Below are positions 46,948-58,942 of a stretch of 64,000 bases of DNA, in pieces. This DNA comes from Sorex araneus (lineage: Eukaryota; Chordata; Mammalia; Eulipotyphla; Soricidae): NCBI RefSeq assembly GCF_027595985.1, contig NC_073302.1:166453951-166517950 (forward strand), given 5' to 3'. The notes under the pieces are model-generated. The model saw only the letters and a list, made by a program, of their open reading frames with translations. It made no database searches and was not told the DNA's origin. The translations under genes were made by a program, and so were the position numbers. Numbering within the stretch: the stretch's first letter is position 1; the number at the start of each line of letters is the position of its first letter.

Positions 46948-48293
46948 AAATAGTTATCAAGGTATTTTGATTTATAATTCTATTAATTCTGCTTCCGTTA
47001 TTTCAATACCACTTCCCTCCACTGTGGTCCCAAATTCCCCTTCCTTTCTTCCCTACATACCCTTCTCCCATAAACTTCTGTGAATCACTCTTTATTTCGG
47101 TTACCTTGGCCATTGCTTCTTTTTGGCACCTTTAAAATTGCACATCTGAGAAAAATTATTCTGTGTCTGTCTATCCCTTTGTTTCTGACAGACTTCACTC
47201 AGTGTAATGTTCTCTGGTTCCAACCATGTAGCAGCAAATCGAATGAGTTTGTCCTTTCTTAGAGCTGCATTGTATTCCATTGTGTATAAGCAGCTTCTTA
47301 ATCCATTCACTCATAGCTGGGCATTTGGGTTGTTTCCCTACCTTGGCTGTCACACCAAATGCTGCAGTGACCATAAGTATGTATATGTTCTTTCAAATTA
47401 ATGTTTTGTTTTTTTTTTTTGTTCTGGAGGTAGATGCCAAGCAGTGGTTTCCCTGGGTCTTATAGGAATTCTGTTCCTACTTTTTTGAGAACTCTGTATT
47501 ATATTCATAGAAGTTGAACCAGATGCCATTTCCACCAGCAATGAATGAGGGCTCTCTCCTCACCACAGCCTGCCAACACTGTTTCCATGCTTCTTGATAA
47601 GTGCCATGCTCACTGGTGTGAGGTATTGTTTTTGATTTGCATTTCCCTAATCATAAGTGACGGAAAGCTTTCGTATGCTCCTTAGTCATCTGTATTTCCT
47701 TCTTGTAGAAGTGTTTATTCATCTTCTTTCCCAATTTTTAGATGGGGTTGTTCGATTTTTTTGTTGTTGAACTTTGTTTTATTGAGATTTTGGATAGTAG
47801 TTATTATTTTTTCTTTTTTCGGTCACACCTGGTGATGCACAGGGGTTACTTCTGGCTTTTCACTCAGGAAATTACTCCTGGTGGTGCTTGGGGGATGATA
47901 TGGGATGCTGGGAATCGAACCCGGGTTGGCCAAGTGCAAGGCAAATGCCCTACCTGCTGTACTATTATTGCTTCAGCCTTGGATATTAGTCTTTATCTGA
48001 TGCATTGTGTGCAGGGTTTTTTTTTTTCTCCCATTTAGTAGGGTCTTTTTTATCTTAGCTTCATTTCTTTTGATGTTCAGAAGCTTTGTAATAAGATGCA
48101 GAGCTATTTGTCTTATTTTGTTGTTTTTGCCTCTGTGATTATCCTATTGAAGATAACTCTGAGATCCATTTCTTATAATCTCAGTTTTAGGGTTCAGGTC
48201 CAAAGTTCTAATTCTTAATATTTTACTTTTGCTTACAAAGACCTCTGTCTATGTTTTATTCAATGATTTAATGGGTTCTGTAAACCAGGGATT
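46948..48293 (-). mobile_element. Older L1, antisense, 3'UTR and part of ORF2
   Basis: Read on the minus strand, the 3'UTR is at about 46948-47100. Before it lies ORF2 C-terminal coding, with a readable 'LYTMEYNAALRKDK' block (within 47101-47310). Fragments of more upstream ORF2 extend to about 48293. It ties the old tail blocks seen at 7214, 20281, 52496 and 63743 to this L1 subfamily. A family A SINE interrupts it at 47805-47979. Confidence 0.8.
47805..47979 (-). mobile_element. tRNA SINE, family A, antisense, inside an L1
   Basis: From tttcttttttcggtcacacc to attattgcttcagcc. Flanked by near-identical ttggatagtag and ttggatattag at 47790-47801 and 47979-47990, the target duplication. Confidence 0.9.
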
Positions 48294-48297
48294 CTTC

Positions 48298-48470
48298 TTT
48301 TTTTTTTTCTTTTTTGGGTCACACCCGGCAGTGCACAGGGGTTACTCCTGGCTCTGCACTCAGGAATTACTCTTAGCGGTGCTCAGGGACCATATGAGAT
48401 AATGGGAATCGAACCCAGGTTGGGCACGTGCAAGGCAAACGCCCTACCCACTGTGCTATTGCTCCAGCCC
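48298..48470 (-). mobile_element. tRNA SINE, family A, antisense
   Basis: A complete antisense copy (ttttttgggtcacacccggc ... gctattgctccagcccc). Flanking cagggattctt/cagggcttctt is the likely target duplication. Confidence 0.92.
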
Positions 48471-48528
48471 CAGGGCTTCTTAAACATTTTCTGCTCTTGA
48501 TCACTTTTCCCTTAGATATTTTTTCAAA

Positions 48529-48685
48529 CAGAGCCACAGCTTGTAGCGCTCAGGGCTGACTCCTGGCTTTGCTTGCGAATCACTCCTAGCACTGCTCAGA
48601 GAATCCTATGGTGCCATAGACTGTGCTACCAGGGTTGGCCTCCTTCAGGGCAAGCACCTTATCCCCTGTACAGACTCTTTGATCT
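48529..48685 (-). mobile_element. Old SINE, antisense
   Basis: gagccacagcttgtagcgct, cagggctgactcctggc, gcaagcaccttatcccctg. Diverged. Confidence 0.65.
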
Positions 48686-48833
48686 TCTACCGACTCCTCC
48701 CTCTGCCCTCCCAATTTTACTTGGCTTCAATTTGTATATGTATAAAATAAGTATACAAATCAAACTTTATTAATAATAAGCTAACAATTTATTTTAAAAA
48801 AAACAGCACTTTTTAGGTGACCCTCATATTCAC

Positions 48834-48867
48834 TTTCATGATCCCATGTGAAATTGGGATCATGAAA
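48834..48867. repeat. Short perfect inverted repeat
   Basis: tttcatgatccca (48834-48846) and its exact reverse complement (48855-48867) surround the 8-base loop tgtgaaat. Confidence 0.95.
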
Positions 48868-49505
48868 TGTAGGGGGCTTAGCCCAACATGCGCTGAGGGG
48901 ATGCCAGCGCATATATATTCCATATATCCCCTGGTCTTTCAAGCAGATGTACACTGCTGGCTGCTGATTACTGCTGGGCCCAAGAAATCCTTTATTCAGG
49001 GGAGAAGAATGGTACAGGTAAACTGAAGGGGGAATTCTCTCAATGTATTTTAGTCTAAGATTAATCTTAAATTTATTCAAGATTTTATATAGTCTAAAAA
49101 CAAAAGCTAGGAAAACATTTCTACATTGTGAGATGTCAATAGTTTGCTTTTGAATTTAAGGGAGGATTTTGGCTGGAAGCTCAAGTTTGTGAGATGGTGT
49201 CTAAAGCTTTGAGGCTAGTGGGTCATAGTGAGATTAAGCGTAGCTGGAAGAAAGGCCTAGGTAGAAGAATTGGAGTAATCTATCGTGTAGAATATAAAGA
49301 CTGTCAAAGGAGCTGAGGGCACCTGGACAGCAAGAATGAAAACCCAACAAGCATAGCCTCTGGAATCTCAGTGAGAAACTGACTTGTGAGTTGGAAGTGA
49401 CCACCTACTCCCAAGTGAGTTTCATATTCTTATCCTTCCAGCATATTCTATTTTTTCCCCCAGCATATTCTAAACCATAGGTGAATATTTTTTAAATTAT
49501 GGGGG
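48868..49505. other. Intron 1 sequence, nothing identified
   Basis: No repeat or exon recognised. Confidence 0.5.
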
Positions 49506-49517
49506 CTAGCTCACTTT

Positions 49518-49691
49518 TTTTTTTTTTTGCTTTTTGGGTCACACCCGGCAATGCCCAGGGGTTACTCCTGGCTCTGCACTCAGGAATTACCTCTGGTGGT
49601 GCTCAGGGGACCATATGGGATGCTGGGAAACGAACCCGTGTCAGCCGCATGCAAGGCAAACACCCTACCCGCTGTACTATCACTCCAACCC
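49518..49691 (-). mobile_element. tRNA SINE, family A, antisense, young
   Basis: A near-consensus antisense copy with a perfect 12-nt duplication ctagctcacttt (49506-49517, 49692-49703). Confidence 0.95.
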
Positions 49692-49821
49692 CTAGCTCAC
49701 TTTCGAAATTACCCTTCCATTTGTATTTCCTGTGTTGGTTACATTATACAGAGATAATTTGTTTTATTGGTCAAATTTTGTGGACCATCAAGGAATAACA
49801 AGAATTTTGTTCTTTCCAAAC

Positions 49822-50096
49822 ACCATGACCTCTTAGTACCCTCATTACAAACCATAATGCACAAAAGGGAAAGGAGAGAGAGAGCAAGAAGGAAAGTGTC
49901 TCCCATAGAGGGAGGCTGGGGTTGGGGGTGGGGGTTGCTGGGGGATGGTGGTAGAGAAACAGGAGACATTGGTGGTGGGAAATGTACACTGGTAGAGGGG
50001 ATGGGTGCTGGATCATTGTAAGACTGAAGCCCAATTATAAACAGCTTTGTACTGGTATATCTCATGGATATTCAATTAAAATTAAAAAAATAATAA
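49822..50096 (+). mobile_element. L1 3'UTR tail
   Basis: The order cattacaaaccataatgcac, gagagagagcaagaagg, the G-rich ttgggggtgggggttgctg, gtagaggggatgggtgc and the A-rich end is that of the shrew L1 3'UTR. It is severely 5'-truncated. Confidence 0.85.
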
Positions 50097-52490
50097 AAGG
50101 AGTTTATAACCAATTCAATCAGCTTAATCAATAGCTGAATAAATAGCAGTACTCCTACATAAAAAAAAGAGTTTTGTTTTTTCAAATACAGTGTCATAGT
50201 TCCTTCTAAGTTTGAATCCCCAGATGTTTTTTAGTGTCCTTTGCAAACTTTCCTAGGTTCTCTGTGTTTCCATGCACTTCAGACATCTTCCAGGTATTTC
50301 AGTTTTGGTGAAGGCGGATGGATGCTGGGTGGAAGGATGCTCCTCCCACCGTACAATCTAGGGTAATCTGTCTTAATCACTTTGGTCATTTTATCATAGG
50401 ATATATTGCAGGTCCAGAATCTGAACCTTGGCATACCCCAGTTTACAGAGAGGTGTGTTTCTTTCCTTGCACCACATTACATACTATAGTGCTGTAACTG
50501 TTTCACCGACGTCTCTTGAGGGAATTGAGGCCCAGAGAAGTGAATCATCTTATTCAAATTCACGAAGATCGGAACAGGGCAGAAGAACCTAAGTCTGCTC
50601 TGGGTCCAATACTAAACTAGAGGTAACTGGAAGTTTAGGGCTGCAGGTGGCATCTGAGAGAGACTTTATGGCATCTGTGCCATAGTGCCCAGGTGGTACT
50701 TCAGGGCTCCTTTCCCATCTATTAAAATAAAACTCCTGGGACATGCCAGAGAACTAGCCCGCAAGATGTGTGGGTGCAGAATTGTACCTCTGTCTTTTAT
50801 CTATGCATGGTGTGGGTGTAAGAAATATTTTGTTCTCTTCTTTTATCTTGCCTGAGGAGACATAGGCAAAGCACTAGAGAATGAAATCTCTATATAAATG
50901 ATAGCTGCTTCTCAGTTTCATCCAATCAAAGTCATGTGGTCTGTATTTTACCAATTCTGTTAAATTTTGAAGTAATTCTAGAAATCTTTTTATTTTAAAG
51001 TAGAATGCTCAAAATTGAATTATTTTAGTATTATATTACAAAGGTGAAGTTTAGGTAGAAAAAAGCTCATATCTGTAGGTTAAAATCTCTAGGTTTATAA
51101 TATTAACTATTCTTTTCATTTTCCCCTTTAACCAAAATGAGGGCAAATAATTTATTTTGAAAATACAAATGCTTAGATTTACCACTAAAAACATTATATT
51201 GAATAAGTCATTTCACAATAGAAAGACACTCACAAAAAGTCATTGAGAAAACCATTTTCTTTTCCCTTTCTCTCTTTTTTAGATAATACTGAATGTCAGC
51301 AGAAAAATATAACTAATTACAACTGTTTTTAGGAAAATCTTAATTTCAGGAAAATTGCTCCTTGTGACTTTTGTCTGTGAGCTCTATGAGGAGTTAATAC
51401 TTGTGGAGGGTTATCGTTAGCAAAACTATATTTAAATTCTTATGAACTCTTCATAATTTGAGAAATTACCATTTATTGACAGTTTTTGAAGATGGAGGGG
51501 TGCCATCTAATGGTGATTGAAGAAATCTTCCTTTAAACACATATTTCAAAGGTGTTAGACATGGTTTTCTTTTGATAGAGGTGCCTTCTTTATATTCAGA
51601 TTTGGCAGCCATGTGAACAAACCTTGACTTAACTTATTGTTCCTGTACTTCCTCAGAAGATTTAACGTGAGAACTCTTTCATTTTGCACTTTGCTAAAGT
51701 GAGGTTACAGAAGAAAAACTGAAATGCATAATCTTCTAGATCCTCATATAGCTCTAGAATGGAAACTTCTGTACACGGTTCCTATTTCCTTGGTGGAAAA
51801 ATGGAAAGTAAGACAAATGTGAGTGACTTGAGTGCCTTTTTGGATTTCTTAGTGATTCATGCAAGTAAGAGTGTATTGTTTCACAGAAAGTGTTAACCAT
51901 AAGAATTTTGAAAAGGAGATAGAAATCAGAAGCCCATAAGTGGACTTTTATATTGTGTTGAATGTTAATTTGCCTCATGAGATACAGCTTTTCCTGGATG
52001 ATTGTTTACTGAGAGGCTGCTGAGGAACAAAAGTTCTATGTCTTTGCCAGGTGATTGTTCGATTATATAAAAAATCATTATGTTAAAATAAACTTTGTAA
52101 ACACATGACAGTGCAGATATGAGTGCTGTCAAAAACTCTATCATCCCATTTAATGATGGTTCCCATAGGTATTCAAATTGGCCCAAAGAGTATCTGAGAA
52201 GCTATTTGTATAAAAATATTGGAATGTTAGCTAAGATTGCTAGGTTAGTTGTAAAACCGGGAAATATCATACTGGGCAATAAAACTGTATCCAAAATGAC
52301 TTTGAATCATCTGTTTTATTGTACAAAAATGTTCTTGTACCTTAACCAGATTAACTGTTCATGGTTGCTTGTAGTGTCATGGTTTGAGACTGTTGGTCAA
52401 TAAACAGCAAACAATCATTGACTTGAACAAAACACGTTTCTTTCTTTTTCTTTTTTTCTTTTTTGGGTGTGGGAGCAACTGTTATTTATT
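50097..52490. other. Intron 1 sequence, with a probable MIR
   Basis: Mostly unique. At about 50440-50640 ttgaggcccagagaagtgaa and cacgaagatcggaacagggc resemble a MIR. No exon was recognised. Confidence 0.5.
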
Positions 52491-52495
52491 TCTAA

Positions 52496-52625
52496 GCCTT
52501 TTTTCTAATTGATTGAGGTTCTGTGATTTATAATACTGTTATGATGGTTTCTGTGTATATAATTCCAACACCACACCCATCACCTAATCACCTTCCAATT
52601 TATTTCCATTCCAAGATGTATTCAT
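52496..52625 (-). mobile_element. Old L1 3' tail, antisense
   Basis: gattgaggttctgtgattta and attccaacaccacacccatc match the block at 63743-63890 and the antisense L1 tail type. Confidence 0.6.
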
Positions 52626-53280
52626 GTGAAATTACCAAATAATTGTGGACAAAATGCAGGATCTTCCAAAGCAGGGGGAGAAGAGGGTGAGCAACACAAA
52701 TAGATACTTAATACTTGGGAATAAAATTTATTAATTGTTATTTCTATTTTTTTAATCTTCCCACCTTTCTTTCCTTTTGAATGTTCTGTCTGAACATACA
52801 TAAGATTGATACGAGATTAAAGCAAGATTAGAACACATCATGCATGAAACAATTTTAAACATACATATTTGCATATTTAAGGTGGCATGTGAGGTTAGAT
52901 TAACAAAATGTAACATTATAGAGTCATTTTTAAGTAAATGGTATTAAATCAAATATTTATTTTATTGAGACCAATAGTTATAGCTACCTAGAATTTAATG
53001 GTTGTTTGACAGTGTGTGGTCTTGGAAAGTGCAGATCACTAAATTGGTGCCTGCTTTCCCCTGAACTGTGAATTAATATATAAGGAAAAATTCAGGAGAG
53101 CCATCATTTTATTGATCAGATCTACAATGATGATAATGATAGTTGAGATCATAAATCTGCTTCTATAGTGAATCCACCTCCCTATTTATAACCATCATGA
53201 AAAAAGAAAGTGTTGGTTCTTCAGTTTGTTTCCAGAAGACAAAATGGGCCCCAGAAATTTCCCTTAATATACTGTATTAC
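52626..53280. other. Intron 1 sequence, nothing identified
   Basis: AT-rich unique DNA. Confidence 0.5.
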
Positions 53281-53284
53281 TGCA

Positions 53285-53497
53285 TCACTGTCATCCCATT
53301 GCTTATCGATTTGCTCAAGTGGGCACCAATAATGTCTCCATTGTGAGACTTGTTACTGTTTTAGCTTGCCAAGCTCTGCCATGCGGGCGGGATACTCTTG
53401 GTAGCTTGTCAAGCTCTCCGAGAGGGATGGAGGAATTGAAACCTGGTTAGCCGAGTGCAAGGCAAATGCCCTACCTGCTGTGCTATCGCTCCAGTCC
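53285..53497 (-). mobile_element. tRNA SINE, family B, antisense, small deletion
   Basis: cactgtcatcccattgctta to gctatcgctccagtcc. The ggcatatcgaatatgcc block is missing between ttactgtttt and agcttgcc, a deletion of about 25 bases. Confidence 0.88.
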
Positions 53498-53584
53498 TAA
53501 AAGTTTTAAATAAATGAACAATAAAGTAAAAAACATGTATAGTACAAATAATTATGAAAATATTCCTTTATCTTTTTCTAACTT

Positions 53585-53775
53585 TTTTTATCGAATCACA
53601 GTGAGATACACAGTTACAAAGTTGTTTATGATTGGGTTTCAGTCATATAATGTTCCATCACCCATCCATTCACCATTGTATACATTTCCCACCACCAAGG
53701 TCCCCAGTTTCCCTCCTCCTCTTCCTCTTCTTCCTCCTCCTCCTTCACCTCCTCCTCCTCCTCCTCCTCTCCTCG
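53585..53775 (-). mobile_element. L1 3' tail, antisense, ending in a (CCT)n run
   Basis: tttatcgaatcacagtgaga, gtttcagtcatataatgttcc, and catttcccaccaccaagg are the antisense L1 3' end. The region that is normally G-rich on the L1 sense strand has become a (cct)n microsatellite (53715-53772). Confidence 0.8.
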
Positions 53776-55732
53776 CCTCTCTTTTTTTTAGACACTATCC
53801 CTTTTTCATTTAAAAATATTTAGCATTTTATTTGTAACTTTATATTTTTTCTTTGAATGCTGCAAATTTAAGTTTAGTTTTTGAAAAAAGGAGAAGGTCA
53901 GTTTTTGGTAGTACACACCAAATACAAATAACATAGATTAAGAATTCTTAGAGATTGAATAATTGATGATATGAACGATGAAACTCCACTTGTTCTGTGG
54001 GAGTAATTCTATAGTTTTCGAATGCTCTTTAGTAAATGTAATAGAATTCAAGTAATTCTACACTTGTAAGCCTTGCTCCGTCAGGATCATATTTTCAGTA
54101 TTAATTCCCTGGTGGTCACACTACGGAAGATGCTTACTGTAGTATCAATGAGATAATAGCTGACTATAAAAGGTCAGTGCAATCATTCTTTAATTTTCCT
54201 GCAATAATGTTTTTCCCCACTTTTTTCTGTCACAGTTTCTTATTCTAAATTTTAAAAAGACAAAACTTTCAACATGGCAAAGTTTTTTTTTTATGAAAAT
54301 TGATTACTGCAAAATTCTCAACATTTTTTGACTTCTTAAGTTGTTTACATTGTCATGTATTGGTGTTAGATTCTCATTTGCTGATTCTGTTCCTCATTCT
54401 GCTGTGTTTTTGCAGACTTATTGCAACTTAAAATTGGAAACTCTTATCTATTCAGAATGTAATATACTTACTCTCTGTTCTATCGTATCCATTAATAAGA
54501 GGGAAGATGGGCAGATGGTACTATTTTAGTAAACAAGGTTTAGTATTCATTGGTTATTGTTCCACTTACCAACACTGTTGGTGAGTGTTGTTTTATAAAC
54601 TATATTTAATATGTTTATGGGAATACAATTTGCAAAAAGGGAAGAAAGAAATAGACATTTATGAACACAGGTAGGGGAAAGAATTAATGCCAGGCTTAAC
54701 TAGAAGTGTATGATAGAGACAGTCTATAATTATTGATTGCTTAGAGATTATCCAATGGGTAGTCATTTTTAATTTTTCCTCATTTATCCCTTCTATTCCC
54801 TTTTTTGCTTTTCTCATTGTGGCAGGAACAGCTGTAGTGCACAAAGGGATCCCAAAGACAGTGCTAGAGATTGCCTGTTTGTGTGAATGTTACTGGTTAT
54901 TGAACGCCACCTTCTCTGCCACCGAGTCCTGAAAACTCATTAACTTTTTCTAAACGCTGCATACTCTCATTCTGCTTTGTTCTTCTTGGGTTTGTGTAAG
55001 TGTCCAGAATTTTCCTTTACTAGTCAGTTTCCTTACATGGTTGATTTTGAGGTGAAGAGGCAACTATTATAGACAGAAGTAATAATTGGATGAGAACAGG
55101 ATATTATTGGATGCCCTTTCTCAAATGTTTTAAAAAGTTGAAGATTGTTGAATGTTAGAGTCAGGGAGGAGGGATCTCCTACTTGGTAGATTCTGACATG
55201 AGATCACAATATTACAGATTGGCAATTAAAGACTAAATACCAGTGTCTAATGTGATAGAAAATCCAACCCGAGCTGGCTAGAGCAAAAGTGATTTATTGC
55301 CATAGCAACTGAAAAGTCCGGGGGAAAGCTGGATCCAGGCACTTATGCTTGATTATTAAGACTTGGCTGCTCTCCACCTCTTGGTTCTGTCTTGGCTCTG
55401 TTGGCTTCAATTCCAGACTGGGGGAGGTTGGCCCTAGTCGGTTTTTACCTTGAATCAAGTGTTATAGGAAATCTGTAGTCCTGTCTAAACAGTGTCTCAG
55501 AATTATGCCTTCTGATATATATGTATATATATGTATAAAAATCAGTAAGATAGTAATCTTTAAGGCCAGGGAAAACAGGCCAGGAGGACTGGGCAATGGT
55601 TGGTCAATGGTGTGGGAGATGGAGGATAGTTAAGATAGAGGAAGGTCCATTATGACAGTATTAGGTGGAAATGATCACTCTGGACAAGAACTGAGTAGCA
55701 GTTAAAGGGATATACATGATAACCTTTCAGCA
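53776..55732. other. Intron 1 sequence, nothing identified
   Basis: No repeat or exon recognised. A short alternating TA/TG run is near 55515. Confidence 0.5.
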
Positions 55733-55770
55733 TCTGTATAGCAAACCATAAGGCCTAAAATGAGAGAGAG

Positions 55771-55801
<31 letters not shown>

Positions 55802-55998
55802 AAAGAGGTGCCTGACATAAAGGCAGGCTGGAGTGCGGGGTGGCTTGAAGGTGTGGGAGGGAAACTGGGGACACTGGTACTGAGAAATTACACTGGTGAA
55901 GGGATGGGTGTTGGAACATTGTATCACTGAGACCTAGTCATGAACAATTTTGTAATGCTCTACCTCACGGTGATTTCAATAATAATAATAATAATAAA
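55733..55998 (+). mobile_element. L1 3'UTR tail with (GA)n expansion
   Basis: gtatagcaaaccataaggcc, a (ga)n run at about 55761-55801, gtgaagggatgggtgttgga, and an (aat)n tail. The gagagag motif is a normal part of this 3'UTR that has lengthened here. Confidence 0.85.
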
Positions 55999-57123
55999 AA
56001 GAAAATGAATGGGTAAAAACTTTTATTGTTATGATGAATAACTATATTTATGCTAAAAATAATTATGCCTATTTCACTTTGATTGGTTTGTTTTGAATCA
56101 TAAGTTCAACTCAATGAATATATTGGTGCCAAATGATCATGTCTAATGATTCTTTGGGTTCTTAGTTATTTGCACAAGATACAGCAGATATTTAATATAA
56201 AGATATCAGCTACTCTTCTGAAAGTATTTACTTTTCATTGTGGAGCTATTCTAGTATGTCCCTGATTTAAATTAATTCTTTTTTCAGAATTAGTTGATTT
56301 GTTGTTTATATTGAATAAAGTTACTGGACTCCAGGAATCTAAAACTTTGTGTCTGTGTGCTCAGAGACCTTCAAAATTCAGAAAAAAAATGTAGCAATGA
56401 AAGAAGCAAGAAAGTAACCTAAAATTTGTATTTCAACATGAAGAGAATCTTTAAGAGATAAGGTACCTATTGTCAGGACAGTTTTCATTCCTTTTGGTTG
56501 GTACTAAGCACCAAAGGAAAATGTGAAGAGAACAAGATGATAATTGGAAATGAGAGTTTGAATGTTATAATATGTCATTACAGATTGGAGTAATAATATA
56601 AATAATGATAGCATTAGTCTTTCACTGTTGTGATAAGATATAAATTAAACACGATCTCTAAGCATGTTTGATATTCATTTATGTTGGGTGTATTATTATG
56701 GGATGTTTAAAATAGGTGGTAGTATGTCATTTAAAATTTTAAAAAATTAGTAATAGAGAAGGTGACCTCAAGTACATATGAATTTGTCATTTTATTAATG
56801 CCTAATTTTCTGAGTTTAGCAAATGGAGTTACTTGGATTAGGTTTTATTTTATAAAGGAAAATATCATACTTGGTTACTCTAAAAAGTATTCAGTATTTG
56901 TGTAATTATGCTCGTCTTTTAGTAGTAATGTCATTTTCAGAGCTTTTTCTTCTTTAAATTTTCATTGAATGCCAACTTTCCTTGCTGGTTAAAAGATGAA
57001 AGCAGAGGAGATTCAAATATCAGGAATTTATCAGAGAATTGAGGCCTTTTCTAATCATGCTTATTGGTACATTTTACGTACTCTCAAAACTCATTAACAT
57101 GCACTAATTTAAAATGAATTTAA
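55999..57123. other. Intron 1 sequence, nothing identified
   Basis: AT-rich; no gene or repeat recognised. Confidence 0.5.
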
Positions 57124-57290
57124 TGGGGCTGAAGAGATAGTACAAACAGTAGGGCTCTTGCTTTGCACGTGGCCACTCTGGAATTCAATCTCTGGCATCC
57201 CATATTCTCTCCCGAGACCCACCAGGAGTGATCCTGAGCACAGAGACAGGAATAAGTCCTAAGAACTACCAGATGGGGCCCCCCAAAAAA
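57124..57290 (+). mobile_element. tRNA SINE, family A, older
   Basis: tggggctgaagagatagtac, gctttgcacgtggcc, ctctggcatcccatattctc, and agatggggccccccaaaa. Diverged. Confidence 0.8.
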
Positions 57291-57954
57291 AACAAAAAGA
57301 AAACATGAACTTACTTCCTTAACCACAAGTTCTTAGAGTTCTAATTACCTGGGAAACTGCAGTTGTGTTGCATTTTAATTCATTGGTCCTAACATCCAAA
57401 AATACTGTTGAATAAAGTGTTCAAGGGCATTGTAGTGTCAGTTAAATAAATGTAATTGTTCATCAGAATATAATGATGTGAACTTAGAGGAGTTTTATAA
57501 TGATGCTCCTTTATTGTAATCTGCCTAGTGTGCATGAGTTTAAAATAATTCAGGAGCTTGGAAACGTGATACAAATGAATATTTTACACCTGGAATTTGT
57601 AGGAATAAAATATAAAATGTAGTATAGTAGTTATTGGATAGTCTGGAGGTGGACTCATATTCATAGGGTCAAATCCTTTAAGACACTCAGTTGTGTTACA
57701 CTGTATATGTTAACTGAACTGTTTGTGCCTTAGTTTTCTCAGCTATAAAATAGGGATAGTGACGTTTGCTCTCCATCTGTTTGGGAAAGATATTGTGATG
57801 TTTATGTGTAAAGTACTAAAATAATGCTATAGAGGAATATGCTATTATGTTTACTTCTATAGGCCATTATAGGATCATTTTCAGCATCCTAAAAATGCAA
57901 TGTAGTAATATGTAGAAGGATATATGAAGAAGTCTGTATTAAGTTTAACCATAT
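57291..57954. other. Intron 1 sequence with a MIR remnant
   Basis: tgccttagttttctcagcta and taaaatagggatagtgacg at about 57725-57765 are the antisense MIR core. The remainder is unassigned. Confidence 0.5.
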
Positions 57955-58188
57955 AGCGCTGTCGTCCCATTGTTCATCGATTTGCTCAAGCAGGCACCAG
58001 TAATATATCCATTGTGAGACTTGTTGTTACTGTTTTTGGCATATCGAATATGCCATGGGTAGCTTGCCAGGCTCTGCCGTGTGGGCGGGATACTCTCAGT
58101 AGCTTGCTGGGCTCTCTGAGAGGGACGGAGGAATTGAACACAGGTTTGCCTCATGCAAGGCAAACATCCTACCCGCTGCATACTGCAC
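57955..58188 (-). mobile_element. tRNA SINE, family B, antisense
   Basis: gctgtcgtcccattgttcat, ggcatatcgaatatgccatg, gcttgccaggctctgccgtg, gaggaattgaacacagg, and catcctacccgctgc. Near consensus. Confidence 0.9.
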
Positions 58189-58224
58189 TGAGATATTTTT
58201 AATTATCTTTGCTTGAGGAGGAAG

Positions 58225-58362
58225 TTTGGGCCACACCTACATTACTTAGGGGCTGCTACTGGCTCTGCGCTCAGGGTTACATGTGGTGCTGTGGATCTAA
58301 TTGAGGTTAGGCACATGCCAGGCAGGTGTGTTAACCTCTGTACTATCTTTCCAGCCCCTGAT
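58225..58362 (-). mobile_element. Old SINE, antisense
   Basis: gggccacacctacattactt, ggctctgcgctcagggttac, tctgtactatctttccagcc. Diverged. Confidence 0.7.
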
Positions 58363-58757
58363 TATTATCTTCAAGCTACAAGTATGGACTAATGTATGTC
58401 CCCCCTCACCCCCAGGACATACTGCTCACATTCTTCCATACACTTAAGGAGAGCTGTATTTCAAAATATGTGCTGGGTCTTTATTGCATTGGAACCATCC
58501 AGACTGTCTCTTAAATGTAGATCCTTGGGTTCCATCCTAAACCCACTCAATCAGAACTTCTCAGTGTGCAAATCAGTAATTTAATACATGAATTGATCCT
58601 TAAGTCAGACAAATTTCAAAACCTTTTCCCACTGGTTCAAGATTTCCTCTTATGTAACTTGTCTTAATGCTTTCTTACTTTTTTTATCCCAAGTCACCTC
58701 ATGTTCAAGGAATGAATGATTTCCTTTCAAAATCACAGTAGACCAAACCTGATGGTT

Positions 58758-58942
58758 TTCTGGCTGGGGAGGAAGTCACAGGCTGTATCCCAGGGCTTCC
58801 TCCTGGCTCTGTGCTCAGGGATCACTCCTGGTGCTGCTTCTGGGGCCTCATGTGATGGGGAAAGAACCTAAGTTGGGGAAAGAACCAAAGTTGGTGTGCA
58901 TGACAAGCACCTTAGCCGCTGTACTAACTCTTCAGGCCACCA
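58758..58942 (-). mobile_element. Old SINE, antisense, with internal tandem duplication
   Basis: cagggcttcctcctggctct, gtgctcagggatcactcctg, gcaccttagccgctgtacta. A 17-base unit (ggggaaagaacc-aagtt) is duplicated at about 58857-58893. Confidence 0.7.
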
